Positions 8,494 to 16,107 of a stretch of 64,000 nucleotides of DNA are shown one piece after another. Position numbers and translations under genes: made by a program. The stretch comes from DASXHD01 sp036488725 (GTDB taxonomy: Bacteria; Myxococcota_A; Polyangia; Polyangiales; Polyangiaceae), in assembly GCA_036488725.1 (NCBI GenBank), contig DASXHD010000063.1, positions 1 to 64,000 of the forward strand. Direction: 5' to 3'. The notes beneath the pieces were generated by a model. That model did not search any database. It was not told the origin of the DNA and worked only from the letters and a program-made list of their open reading frames with translations. Every line of letters starts with the position of its first letter. The first letter of the stretch is position 1.

Positions 8494-8928
8494 ATGAGCG
8501 ATCATTTTCCCGGAACCGAATCGAGCTCGACCCGACGGCGCGCGATCGCTCCCTCCGCAGTCGCGCGCATGCGCCGCGTCGCGATCGCCGACGACACGCG
8601 CGGGATGCGCGTCGTGCTCTCCGGCATCTTGCGCGACGAGGGCTACGACGTTCGCGAAGCGCGCGACGGCGCGGACCTGCTCGCGCTCGTCGCACGTTTC
8701 AATCCGGACGTCATCGTCACCGATTTTCGGATGCCGCGCATGACGGGCCTCGACGTGCTGCGCGTGCTCCGCGAGCAGTCGCCGCGCGTTCGCGTCATCT
8801 TGATGACCGCGTCGCCGCTCGAGGACGTCTACGGTCCCGCGCTGTCGCTCGGAGCGGCGGCCGTCCTCGCGAAGCCGTTCGACCTCCGCGATCTCTTGGC
8901 CGCGATCGACCCGCCTCAAGCCTGCTGA
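8494..8928 (+). CDS. Single-domain response regulator
   Basis: A 144-residue protein: about 26 variable residues and then one receiver domain with acidic pair (IADD), phosphoacceptor Asp in VTDFRMP, Thr in LMTAS and Lys in AKPF. There is no output domain, so it acts by protein contact or as a phosphate shuttle. The ATG is set by GAGGGG 6 nt upstream. The 3' end overlaps the convergent MgtC remnant by 13 nt. Confidence 0.9.
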   Translation: MSDHFPGTESSSTRRRAIAPSAVARMRRVAIADDTRGMRVVLSGILRDEGYDVREARDGADLLALVARFNPDVIVTDFRMPRMTGLDVLRVLREQSPRVRVILMTASPLEDVYGPALSLGAAAVLAKPFDLRDLLAAIDPPQAC

Positions 8929-9239
8929 ATCCGGACGCGACGCATCGTGGGCGCGCTCGCGAGCGCGCGCACGCCGATGCGGTCGTCGATCTGAATGTCG
9001 AGCGTGAGCTCGACGCGTTCGTCGGCGGTGCCCACCTCGTGCGCGTAGTCGACGTTGGACACGCGCGCGTCGAGACGCTGAACCGTCGCGAGGAGCTCGT
9101 CGACGCCGCTGCCGCCCGCGAGCACCGCGGAGAGGCGATGCCGCACGACGTTCTTGTCCTCGAAGCGACGAAACACGGTGAGGGCGACGATTCCGAGACC
9201 GGTGACGATTCGCGCGACGAGCGCGCCGTGGGCGATCAC
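8916..9239 (-). pseudogene. C-terminal remnant of an MgtC/SapB-family protein
   Basis: The 107 codons encode one hydrophobic helix ending in VFRRFE followed by an ACT-like domain (VQRLDARVSNVDY...APTMRRVRIQQ), which is the C-terminal layout of MgtC/SapB membrane proteins (normally about 220 residues with five helices). The N-terminal helices are missing; upstream on the same strand an out-of-frame hydrophobic stretch ends in a TGA overlapping the GTG used here, after which comes the cyclase gene. This looks like a decayed or truncated gene, though a short TM-ACT protein cannot be excluded. Confidence 0.5.
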
Positions 9240-9385
9240 GAAAGCGCGCCCCGCGCGCGGGCCTCGCGGTAGACGAGCAGCGCGCGGAGCACGCTGAAAA
9301 ACTGAGCGACGATGCACTGCTGAACCGTCGCGACGAAGTGCGCGTCACGCCAAAGACGGCGCCGCTCGTCACCATGCCGACAAAG

Positions 9386-10303
9386 TCACCTGTTTGTCAC
9401 AGTCGACTGGCGAGCGACGCAGACGCGATCGCGGCCCGTTTGTTTGGCTTCGTAGAGCGCGTCGTCGGCTGCGACGACGAGCGCCGAGGCCTCGAGCATC
9501 TCTCGCGTGAAGAGCGTCGTGCACGCGACGCCGAAGCTCGCCGTGACGCGCATCGCGCGGTCGCGCGGACGAAACGTGTGGTCCGCGAGCGCGGAGCGGA
9601 GGCGCTCAGCGGTCTTCAACGCGCCCGCTTCGTCGGTGTCGCTCAAGAGGAGCCCGAACTCTTCGCCGCCGTAACGGCACGGCGCGTCGGTCGCGCGCAG
9701 CTGCTCGTGGAGGAGCTCGCCGACGTGCTGGAGCACGAGGTCCCCGAACGGGTGACCGTACGTGTCGTTGAGCGACTTGAACGAGTCGATGTCGACCATC
9801 ACGAGCGAGAGCACGCGCCCGTAACGACGGCCCGCCGCGATCTCGTCGCCGAGACGCTGGTTGAAATACGAACGGTTCCAGATGCCGGTCAGCGCGTCGA
9901 CGTTGGACCGCGCGGCGAGGAGATCGTGGTAGCGCTTCGTGCGGAGGGCGGCGCGGACGCGCGCGCGGAGCTCGGCGGGCTCGAACGGCTTGGTCACGTA
10001 GTCGATCGCGCCGAGGTCGAAGCCCTGCACCTTGGTGTGAACCTCGGCGGCGCCGGTCAAGAAGATGATCGGCACGTTGCTCAGCGCGGGGTTGTCCTTG
10101 AGCTTCTTGCAGACCTCGAAGCCGGTGACGAGCGGCATGTCGACGTCGAGCAAAATCAGATCCGGCCGAACGTTCGCGGCCATCGCGAGGCCTTCTTCGG
10201 CGGCGAGCGCGTGGTGGAGCACGAGGCCTTCGGGGCGGAGGCGCACGTCGAGCAAGCGGTGAACGTCGGGCGAGTCGTCGATGGCGAGCACGGTCTGACT
10301 CAT
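9386..10303 (-). CDS. REC-GGDEF diguanylate cyclase (WspR/PleD-type response regulator)
   Basis: The 305-residue protein has an N-terminal receiver (AIDDS, phosphoacceptor in LLDVDMP, Lys in TKPF) and a GGDEF domain (about 140-300) with the active-site motif GGEEF. A complete inhibitory RxxD site (RATD) lies five residues before GGEEF, so the enzyme should make c-di-GMP from two GTP under product feedback. Its start overlaps the stop of the hybrid kinase (ATGA), giving a likely partner; GGAAGG precedes the ATG. The domain order is that of WspR, which is absent from the chemosensory operon at 38.6-48.7 kb. Confidence 0.93.
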   Translation of the reverse strand: MSQTVLAIDDSPDVHRLLDVRLRPEGLVLHHALAAEEGLAMAANVRPDLILLDVDMPLVTGFEVCKKLKDNPALSNVPIIFLTGAAEVHTKVQGFDLGAIDYVTKPFEPAELRARVRAALRTKRYHDLLAARSNVDALTGIWNRSYFNQRLGDEIAAGRRYGRVLSLVMVDIDSFKSLNDTYGHPFGDLVLQHVGELLHEQLRATDAPCRYGGEEFGLLLSDTDEAGALKTAERLRSALADHTFRPRDRAMRVTASFGVACTTLFTREMLEASALVVAADDALYEAKQTGRDRVCVARQSTVTNR

Positions 10304-12393
10304 GAAGCGCTTCCTTCCACGCCGGCATGCGCGCGCCGGCAGAGCGTCCCGAGCGTCGCGACGGCGTCGCTCAGCGCGACGCGTTCGTCGGAGCCGCGCG
10401 CCGCGTCCTCGACCGCGCGCGCCGCGTCGGTGATGACGTCGTAGCCGTAGCTTCCGGCCGAGCCTTTGAGCTGGTGCGCGAGACGGGCGAGCGCCGGGAA
10501 ATCGCCCGAGCTCGCGGCGTCTGCGATTTCTTTCGAACGCGCCGGAAGCGCGCGCGCGAAGTCTTGCACGAGGTCGGCGATCTCGGCGTCGTCGGCGAGC
10601 GTGCTCGTGAGCGGCGCGAGCGCGACATGAGGTGCTTGCGCCGCCCCGCCTGCGGCGGATTCGGCGACCCCGCTGCGCGCAGCCCACGTCTCGACGACCG
10701 CGACGAGCTTGGTGCGATCGACGGGCTTGCTGAGATAATCGTCGCAACCCGACTTTTCGCAGCGTTCGCGGTCGCCCGCCATGGCGTGCGCCGTGAGCGC
10801 GATGATCGGGCCGGCGTAGCCGAGCTGGCGCAGCTTGGACGTCGCGCCGTAGCCGTCGAGCTCCGGCATCTGCATGTCCATCAAGACGACGTCGTAGCGC
10901 TGAGCGCGCGCGCGCTCGACGGCTGCCATGCCGTCCGCGGCGACGGTGACGTCGGCGCCCGCGCGGCGCAGGTAAGTCGAGATGAGGAGCTGGTTGTCGT
11001 AGCCGTCCTCGGCGAGGAGCACCCTGCGGCCTCGAAGCGGTTGCTCGCTCGGGGCCTGCGCGCTCGGCATGTCCGTGCGGCCGGCCTCGGCGAGCTCGGT
11101 CACCATCTCGACGCCCGCGAGCGAGCCGGTCGGAATCGTCAGACGAAACGTCGACCCGCGGCCCGCCTTGCTCAAGACGATGACGTTGCCGCCGAGCAGG
11201 TGCGCGAGCTTCCGGCTGATGACCAAACCGAGCCCGCTTCCGCCGAATCGACGCGTGGTCGAAGCGTCGGCCTGCACGAACGAAACGAAGAGACGATTGA
11301 GCTGCGCGCGCGTGATGCCGATGCCGGTGTCCGAGACGTCGATGACGAGCTTCTCGTGGCGCGCGTCGCAGCGCATCGCGATGCGGACGCCGCCTTTTTC
11401 GGTGAACTTGATCGCGTTGCCGACGAAGTTCATCACGACCTGGCGCAGGCGCGTCGGGTCGGTGTGAATGACTCGCGGAATCGGCCCCTCGTACTCGACG
11501 CCGAACGTGAGGCCCTTCTCGCCGGCGCGCACGCGCATCGACGAAGCGACGTCGACGATGACTTGAGCCGGCGAGGCCTCGACCGTCTCGAGGCTCATTT
11601 TGCCGGCCTCGATCTTGGAGAGGTCGAGGATGTCGTTGATGAGCGCGAGGAGGTGCTCGCCGTTTCGGCGGATGGTCTGGACGTAGTCGACGCGATCGCT
11701 CGCGCTGAGCTGCGGGTCGAGCAGGAGATCCGAGTATCCGATGACCGCGGTCATCGGCGTGCGGATCTCGTGGCTCATGTTCGCGAGGAAGTCGCTCTTG
11801 ATGCGGCTGGCCTGCACGCTCGTCGCGCGCGCGTTCTCGAGGGCGCGGAGCGTTTCGTTCGCGTAGCCGCCTTGGACGATCAAAAAAGCGATGAACGCGA
11901 TGACGACCACCGCGAAGCCGAGCGCCACGTGGCGCGGCCCCGGCATCACTGCGGCGGCGACGAGCACCGGCACGAGCGCGGTGAGCGTGTGCGCTTTGAG
12001 GAGCGGCAGGTCCCCGGCGAGCGACGCCATCCCCGCGGCGCTGACCCCGGCGATCGTGAGGAGCACGAGCCAGGAGTCGCGCGAAAACGAGGTCGCGACG
12101 ATGAGCGAAGCGCCGCCGACTCCCCAGATGACCGCGGACACGAGGGTGCCGATGCGAAAGACCGTATAGACGGCGGTGCTCGCCTTCCGGGCGTAGGCGC
12201 GGGCGACGATGAGGCGCGCCGCGACGACGGCGAGCATGCCGGCGGTCGCGAGGACGCATAGGCTCGGATGTGCGTGAAGGAACGACGACGTCCCGACGCA
12301 CGCGGCCAGCAAGACGACGTGGCCCGCGAGGCCTGCGATCGAGCGGTGAACGAGGTCCGCGCGAATGGCGTCGTTTCGAGGGTCGGGGGGCAT
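10300..12393 (-). CDS. Membrane hybrid histidine kinase with REC and HPt (BarA-like layout)
   Basis: The 697-residue protein has about six membrane helices in residues 17-178 (a MASE-like sensor), then HisKA (His about 208 in ANMSHEIRTP), HATPase (NFVGNAIKFTE, DTGIGI, GSGLGL), a receiver (LLAEDGYDNQ, Asp in LMDMQMPELDG, Lys in SKPV) and a C-terminal HPt (AHQLKGSAG). This is a full His-Asp-His phosphorelay in one chain, ready to phosphorylate the REC-GGDEF protein encoded directly downstream with an ATGA overlap. The 19-bp palindromic element lies 50 bp upstream. Confidence 0.92.
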   Translation of the reverse strand: MPPDPRNDAIRADLVHRSIAGLAGHVVLLAACVGTSSFLHAHPSLCVLATAGMLAVVAARLIVARAYARKASTAVYTVFRIGTLVSAVIWGVGGASLIVATSFSRDSWLVLLTIAGVSAAGMASLAGDLPLLKAHTLTALVPVLVAAAVMPGPRHVALGFAVVVIAFIAFLIVQGGYANETLRALENARATSVQASRIKSDFLANMSHEIRTPMTAVIGYSDLLLDPQLSASDRVDYVQTIRRNGEHLLALINDILDLSKIEAGKMSLETVEASPAQVIVDVASSMRVRAGEKGLTFGVEYEGPIPRVIHTDPTRLRQVVMNFVGNAIKFTEKGGVRIAMRCDARHEKLVIDVSDTGIGITRAQLNRLFVSFVQADASTTRRFGGSGLGLVISRKLAHLLGGNVIVLSKAGRGSTFRLTIPTGSLAGVEMVTELAEAGRTDMPSAQAPSEQPLRGRRVLLAEDGYDNQLLISTYLRRAGADVTVAADGMAAVERARAQRYDVVLMDMQMPELDGYGATSKLRQLGYAGPIIALTAHAMAGDRERCEKSGCDDYLSKPVDRTKLVAVVETWAARSGVAESAAGGAAQAPHVALAPLTSTLADDAEIADLVQDFARALPARSKEIADAASSGDFPALARLAHQLKGSAGSYGYDVITDAARAVEDAARGSDERVALSDAVATLGTLCRRAHAGVEGSAS

Positions 12394-12443
12394 GACACCT
12401 GAAGGACGGCACGCGCGCCGACGGCCTTAAGTCCGCGCAGTCA

Positions 12444-12462
12444 TCTACACCCTAGGGAGTAT
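12444..12462. promoter_or_regulatory. 19-bp near-palindrome, copy 1 (shared with the chemosensory operon)
   Basis: TCTACACCCTAGGGAGTAT; the 16-bp core TAC-A-CCCTAGGG-A-GTA is a palindrome with one mismatched pair. An identical copy in inverted orientation is at 48728-48746, upstream of cheW. Here it lies between the divergent hybrid kinase/cyclase and Ser/Thr kinase-PilZ genes. CTAG-containing sites are rare in such GC-rich DNA, and I found no third CCCTAGGG in the window by eye. Probably an operator or activator site. Confidence 0.65.
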
Positions 12463-12468
12463 CGACAT

Positions 12469-12527
12469 TGGCACGGGGGTCGTGCCACCGTTGCGGTGAG
12501 ATCCTGCTACTATACTGACTCGTATAG
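12469..12527. promoter_or_regulatory. Three further dyads upstream of the Ser/Thr kinase-PilZ gene
   Basis: TGGCAC-N7-GTGCCA (12469-12487), CACCG-N3-CGGTG (12486-12498) and CTATAC-N6-GTATAG (12510-12527) follow one another on the promoter side of the plus-strand kinase. The last includes TATACT, a good -10 hexamer. They may be protein-binding sites or an RNA structure in the leader. Confidence 0.45.
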
Positions 12528-12546
12528 CCCGTCGAGGTTTTCGCCC

Positions 12547-13818
12547 GTGACTCGAGAGTTCGTCATCCAAGACGTCAGTCCGCAGACGCTCGACGGCCGC
12601 TATCGCTTGGTGCGACCGATCGCCCGCGTCACGAGCGGCGGCTACGTCCACGCGGCCGAGCACGTCTTCACGCACAAGCCCTGCGCGGTGAAGAGCCTCG
12701 ACGCGGGATCGTCCGAAAAAGTGCGCAAGCGGATGCTGCGCGAGATGGAGGCGCTCGCGGCGGTTCAGGGACCGGGCGTCGTCGATTTTCGAGACGCGGG
12801 CGAAGCCGACGGTCGCGCGTACCTCGTGCTCGAGCTCCTCGAAGGGCGGACGCTCGCCGGCTTGCTCGCGGCCAAGGGGACGCTCGCCGTCGATCAGGCG
12901 ATGCAAGTCGGCGCGGCGATCGCCGACGTCCTCGCGCGCTGTCACGAGCGCGGCGTCATTCATCGCGACATCAAGCCGGCGAACGTCTTCGTCACGACGA
13001 ACGAGGAAGTGCAGCTCCTCGACTTCGGCATCGCGAAGATCGTCGACCGCGAGCAGAAGCTCGAGAAGCTGACGCAAGAGAACACGCTGCTCGGCACGCC
13101 GGAGTACATGGCGCCCGAAGCGCTCTTGCTCTCGCCGGACGTCGACGAGCAAGCCGATCAATATTCGCTCGGCGTGACCCTCTACGAGGCGCTCGTGGGC
13201 GTCGTGCCTTTCGAAGGGACGTACGGCGAAGTCTTGCAGGCCGCGATGAGCAAGCCGCTGCCGTCGCTCCGGCTGGCGCGGCCCGACGTGCCGGGGATCG
13301 TCGAGGACATCATCGTGCGTGCGCTCCGGCGCGAGGCGGCTGATCGATTCTCGAGCATCGCCGAGATGGGCGCGGCCCTCCGCGGCGCCGTGCGGAACGT
13401 CGCGGGCGCGCGCGTCTTCGATCATCGACCCGCGCATGGCGGACGCGACACCGCGACGCTCGCCGACGCGCCCATCGCGAAGATGCGTGCCGGCGCCACG
13501 CGACGAAGACACGCGCGCGCGCCGTACCTCACGCTCGCGCGCATTCGCCCGGAGGGCGCCGAGGCGGTCGACGGGCGCATCGAAGAGATCTCCGAGAGCG
13601 GAGTCCAGTTCGTCGGCGCCGCCGCCATGCCCGAGGGGACGCGCGTCGTCCTTCGGTTCGCGCTGCCGATTTCTGGACGAATCGTCGAGACCGGCGCAAC
13701 GTCGCGCTGGGCCCGCTCGACGCGCACGCTCACGGCGATGGGTTTCGAGCTCGCCGAGCTCGGGGACGACGCCGTCTCCGAGATTCGCCGTTACGTCGCC
13801 CTCATGTGTACGGATTGA
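12547..13818 (+). CDS. Hanks-type Ser/Thr protein kinase fused to a PilZ c-di-GMP-binding domain
   Basis: The 423-residue protein has a kinase domain (about 15-280): a somewhat degenerate Gly-loop (RVTSGGY), ATP-binding Lys in CAVKSL, catalytic HRDIKPANV, DFG in LLDFGIAK and GTPEYMAPE. A basic linker follows, then a C-terminal PilZ domain (about 320-420) with the RRxxR-type motif RRRHAR and EISESG in place of (D/N)xSxxG. A c-di-GMP-responsive kinase is the natural reading, and it diverges from a diguanylate cyclase operon. GTG at 12547 is taken as the start; an in-frame GTG at 12496 would add 17 residues. One nucleotide separates it from the next kinase gene. Confidence 0.85.
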   Translation: MTREFVIQDVSPQTLDGRYRLVRPIARVTSGGYVHAAEHVFTHKPCAVKSLDAGSSEKVRKRMLREMEALAAVQGPGVVDFRDAGEADGRAYLVLELLEGRTLAGLLAAKGTLAVDQAMQVGAAIADVLARCHERGVIHRDIKPANVFVTTNEEVQLLDFGIAKIVDREQKLEKLTQENTLLGTPEYMAPEALLLSPDVDEQADQYSLGVTLYEALVGVVPFEGTYGEVLQAAMSKPLPSLRLARPDVPGIVEDIIVRALRREAADRFSSIAEMGAALRGAVRNVAGARVFDHRPAHGGRDTATLADAPIAKMRAGATRRRHARAPYLTLARIRPEGAEAVDGRIEEISESGVQFVGAAAMPEGTRVVLRFALPISGRIVETGATSRWARSTRTLTAMGFELAELGDDAVSEIRRYVALMCTD

Positions 13819-13819
13819 G

Positions 13820-15226
13820 ATGCAGCCTGCCGGACTCTCAGACGCGTCCCCCCGCGGACGCATTTTGGTCGCCGACGACGAGGGCGCGCTGCGCCGCGCG
13901 TTCGCGCGCAAGCTGAGGCTCGAGGGCTACGAGATCCTCGAGGCGGCGACGGGCGCCGTGGCGCTCGAGATTTTGGCGGCAGAGGACGTCGACCTCGTCT
14001 TGAGCGACATCACGATGCCCGACATGGACGGCGTCGAGCTGCTGCGGCTCTCGCGCGATCGCAAACCGGACGTGCCGGTCGTGCTGATGACTGGCGCGCC
14101 GCAAATCGCGACCGCGATCAAAGCGGTCGAGTACGGCGCGTTCGAATATCTCACCAAGCCGTTCGATCTCGTGAAGCTGATGGACAGTGTCACGCGCGCG
14201 ATCAAACAGCGACGCAAGCTCCTCGCCGATCGGCACATCATCGACTCGGCCGTCCGTTCGAAGAACGCGTCCGGGCCGCGCAGCGCGGGCGCGCGGACGA
14301 TCGCGCCCGGGACGCTCCTCGACGGGCGCTACCGCGTCGTGCGCGCGCTCGGCGCGGGCGGGATGGGCACCGTCTACGAAGCGGAGCGCGAAGATCTCGC
14401 GAACCTGCGCGTCGCGATCAAAGTGCTTCACCCGCGGCTCATCGATCGCGCCGACATCGTGCAGCGCTTTCGGCGCGAGGCCGAGCTCGTCGCGAAGATT
14501 CGCAGCCCGAACATCGTGAGCATCATCGATTTCGTCGCGGTCGAGGACGGGCCGACGTTTCTCGTGATGGAGCTCCTCCAAGGCGCGACGCTCGAGCAGA
14601 CCATCCAGCGCGATCCGCCGCTCTCGGAGCGACGCACGGCGTTCATCGCGTCGCAGATCCTCGAAGCGCTCGAGGCCGCGCACGCCGCCGACATCGTGCA
14701 TCGCGATCTCAAACCGGAGAACGTGTTCCTCACGACGATGTCGCAGATCCCCGACGTCGTGAAGCTGCTCGACTTCGGCATCGCGAAGGTCCTCTCCGAA
14801 GATCCGCAGAACAAGCTCACGCAAACCGGCACCGTGCTCGGCACGCCGGCGTACATGGCGCCGGAGTATGCGCGCGGCGAGCCGGCGAGCGCGGTCGGGG
14901 ATCTCTACGCGCTCGGCTGCGTGCTCTACGAAGCGCTCACCAAGAAAGCGCCGTATGAGGCCGCGAATTACAACGCGCTCCTCTTCGCGATTCAGGGCAA
15001 GGCCCCGACGCCGCTCCACGCGCATCGCGCCGACGTGTCGCCCGAGATGACCGCGATCGTCGCGCGCGCGATGGCCAAGGATCCGCGCGACCGATTCGCG
15101 TCGGCGCGTGCGATGCGCGACGCGCTCGAGCCGTGGCTCGACGGGGAGCCGACCTCGCGAGCGTGGTCGTCGCAGCCGCCTCCGCTCGGGTCCGCGCCGA
15201 CCGAAGAGCTGCCGGCGAAGCGCTAA
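13820..15226 (+). CDS. Receiver domain-Ser/Thr protein kinase fusion
   Basis: The 468-residue protein begins with a complete receiver (VADDE, Asp in LSDITMPDMDG, Thr in LMTGAP, Lys in TKPF) followed by a Hanks-type kinase (about 170-450) with an intact Gly-loop GAGGMGTVYEAE, catalytic VHRDLKPENV, DFG in LLDFGIAK and GTPAYMAPE. No membrane helix is seen. It therefore couples two-component phosphorylation to Ser/Thr phosphorylation. It starts 1 nt after the stop of the kinase-PilZ gene, so the two are co-expressed. Its 3' end overlaps the convergent acetyltransferase gene by 4 nt. Confidence 0.9.
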   Translation: MQPAGLSDASPRGRILVADDEGALRRAFARKLRLEGYEILEAATGAVALEILAAEDVDLVLSDITMPDMDGVELLRLSRDRKPDVPVVLMTGAPQIATAIKAVEYGAFEYLTKPFDLVKLMDSVTRAIKQRRKLLADRHIIDSAVRSKNASGPRSAGARTIAPGTLLDGRYRVVRALGAGGMGTVYEAEREDLANLRVAIKVLHPRLIDRADIVQRFRREAELVAKIRSPNIVSIIDFVAVEDGPTFLVMELLQGATLEQTIQRDPPLSERRTAFIASQILEALEAAHAADIVHRDLKPENVFLTTMSQIPDVVKLLDFGIAKVLSEDPQNKLTQTGTVLGTPAYMAPEYARGEPASAVGDLYALGCVLYEALTKKAPYEAANYNALLFAIQGKAPTPLHAHRADVSPEMTAIVARAMAKDPRDRFASARAMRDALEPWLDGEPTSRAWSSQPPPLGSAPTEELPAKR

Positions 15227-15735
15227 CGCACACGTTCCATCAAGTGCACGGGGCTCCCCTCGCCGTCGTCGTCGACGTGACGAACGAAGCGGAAACCGAC
15301 TTTTTCATAGGCTCGAATCGCGATCGCGTTGCGCGCGTCGGGGTCGATGAAACATCGCGTGACCGACGTGTCGGCGAAGATCACGTCCTCGACGAAGGCG
15401 CGCAAGAGCGGCGCGCCGAGGCCGCGGTGAAGGCGACGCTCGTCGCCGATGAAGACGTCGCAGTTGACCGCGTCGAGCTCCTCGATGCCGAGGATGCGCG
15501 CGTACCACGCGTAGTCGCGATAGCGCATGAACTGGACGTGACCGATCGCGTCGTCGCCTTCGTAAACGATGTAGGCGCGGATCGGCTCGACGCCGTCGAC
15601 GTACTCGCCGTACTCCTCTTCGACTTCGGCGAGCGACGGCGCAGGTCCCCACCACTCGGCGACGTGCGGCTGGCCGAGCCAGCGATGCATCAGAGAAAAA
15701 TCCGCGCGCTCGAGCGGACGAAACCGAAAGGCCAC
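15223..15735 (-). CDS. GNAT acetyltransferase, AAC(6')-like
   Basis: A 170-residue GNAT enzyme. It opens 'RPLERADFSLMHRWLGQPHV' then EWW, and contains 'LHRGLGAPLLRAFVEDVIF' and 'DPDARNAIAIRAYEKVGF', the pattern of aminoglycoside 6'-N-acetyltransferases and related acyltransferases that use acetyl-CoA. A true resistance role is unproven; chromosomal homologues often act on other amines. GTG start, with TACCCT 7 nt upstream and no Shine-Dalgarno. Confidence 0.75.
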   Translation of the reverse strand: MAFRFRPLERADFSLMHRWLGQPHVAEWWGPAPSLAEVEEEYGEYVDGVEPIRAYIVYEGDDAIGHVQFMRYRDYAWYARILGIEELDAVNCDVFIGDERRLHRGLGAPLLRAFVEDVIFADTSVTRCFIDPDARNAIAIRAYEKVGFRFVRHVDDDGEGSPVHLMERVR

Positions 15736-15751
15736 GCCTGCGAGGGTAGCC

Positions 15752-16063
15752 TCAATGGCCGTCGTAGATCGACGGGCCGATGCACGCGCCCCATCGGCCG
15801 TCGTCGCCGCAGGTGAAATAGCCGGGCGAGCAGTCGACGTGATCGCCGGACACGCGGTACGTCATGCCGCAGTACGCTTTGGTGCCGACGTCGGTGCAGG
15901 GGCAGCCTTCGGCGGGCTGGTCACATGCTTCGGCGACCTCGGCGTCGCTGCGCTCCACGATGATGCCGCCGTCGCCGTCTTGCATGAACGGCGGGGCGCC
16001 GGCGGAGCACGCGGTGGAGGCCATGATCGTGAGCGCGAATCCTACATACGCCAGCCGTCCCAT
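15752..16063 (-). CDS. Small cysteine-rich lipoprotein
   Basis: A 103-residue protein with a lipobox-like MASTAC, an Asp/Gly-rich linker and about eight cysteines in the mature part, consistent with disulphide-stabilised surface display. I do not recognise a family. It lies 44 nt from the divergent GH15 gene. Confidence 0.65.
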   Translation of the reverse strand: MGRLAYVGFALTIMASTACSAGAPPFMQDGDGGIIVERSDAEVAEACDQPAEGCPCTDVGTKAYCGMTYRVSGDHVDCSPGYFTCGDDGRWGACIGPSIYDGH

Positions 16064-16093
16064 GACATGACCTACGGCACGCGCGCGCGCAGC

Positions 16094-16099
16094 TATAGT
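16094..16099 (+). promoter_or_regulatory. -10-like TATAGT 8 nt before the GH15 start
   Basis: TATAGT followed by GGCGTTCG and the ATG; no Shine-Dalgarno. Transcription would start at or next to the A of the start codon, suggesting a leaderless message. Confidence 0.4.
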
Positions 16100-16107
16100 G
16101 GCGTTCG

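Noticed and set aside
12469..12487. TGGCAC upstream of the Ser/Thr kinase-PilZ gene as a sigma-54 promoter
   Set aside because: The GC dinucleotide is not at the required 10-nt spacing on either strand; kept only as a dyad.
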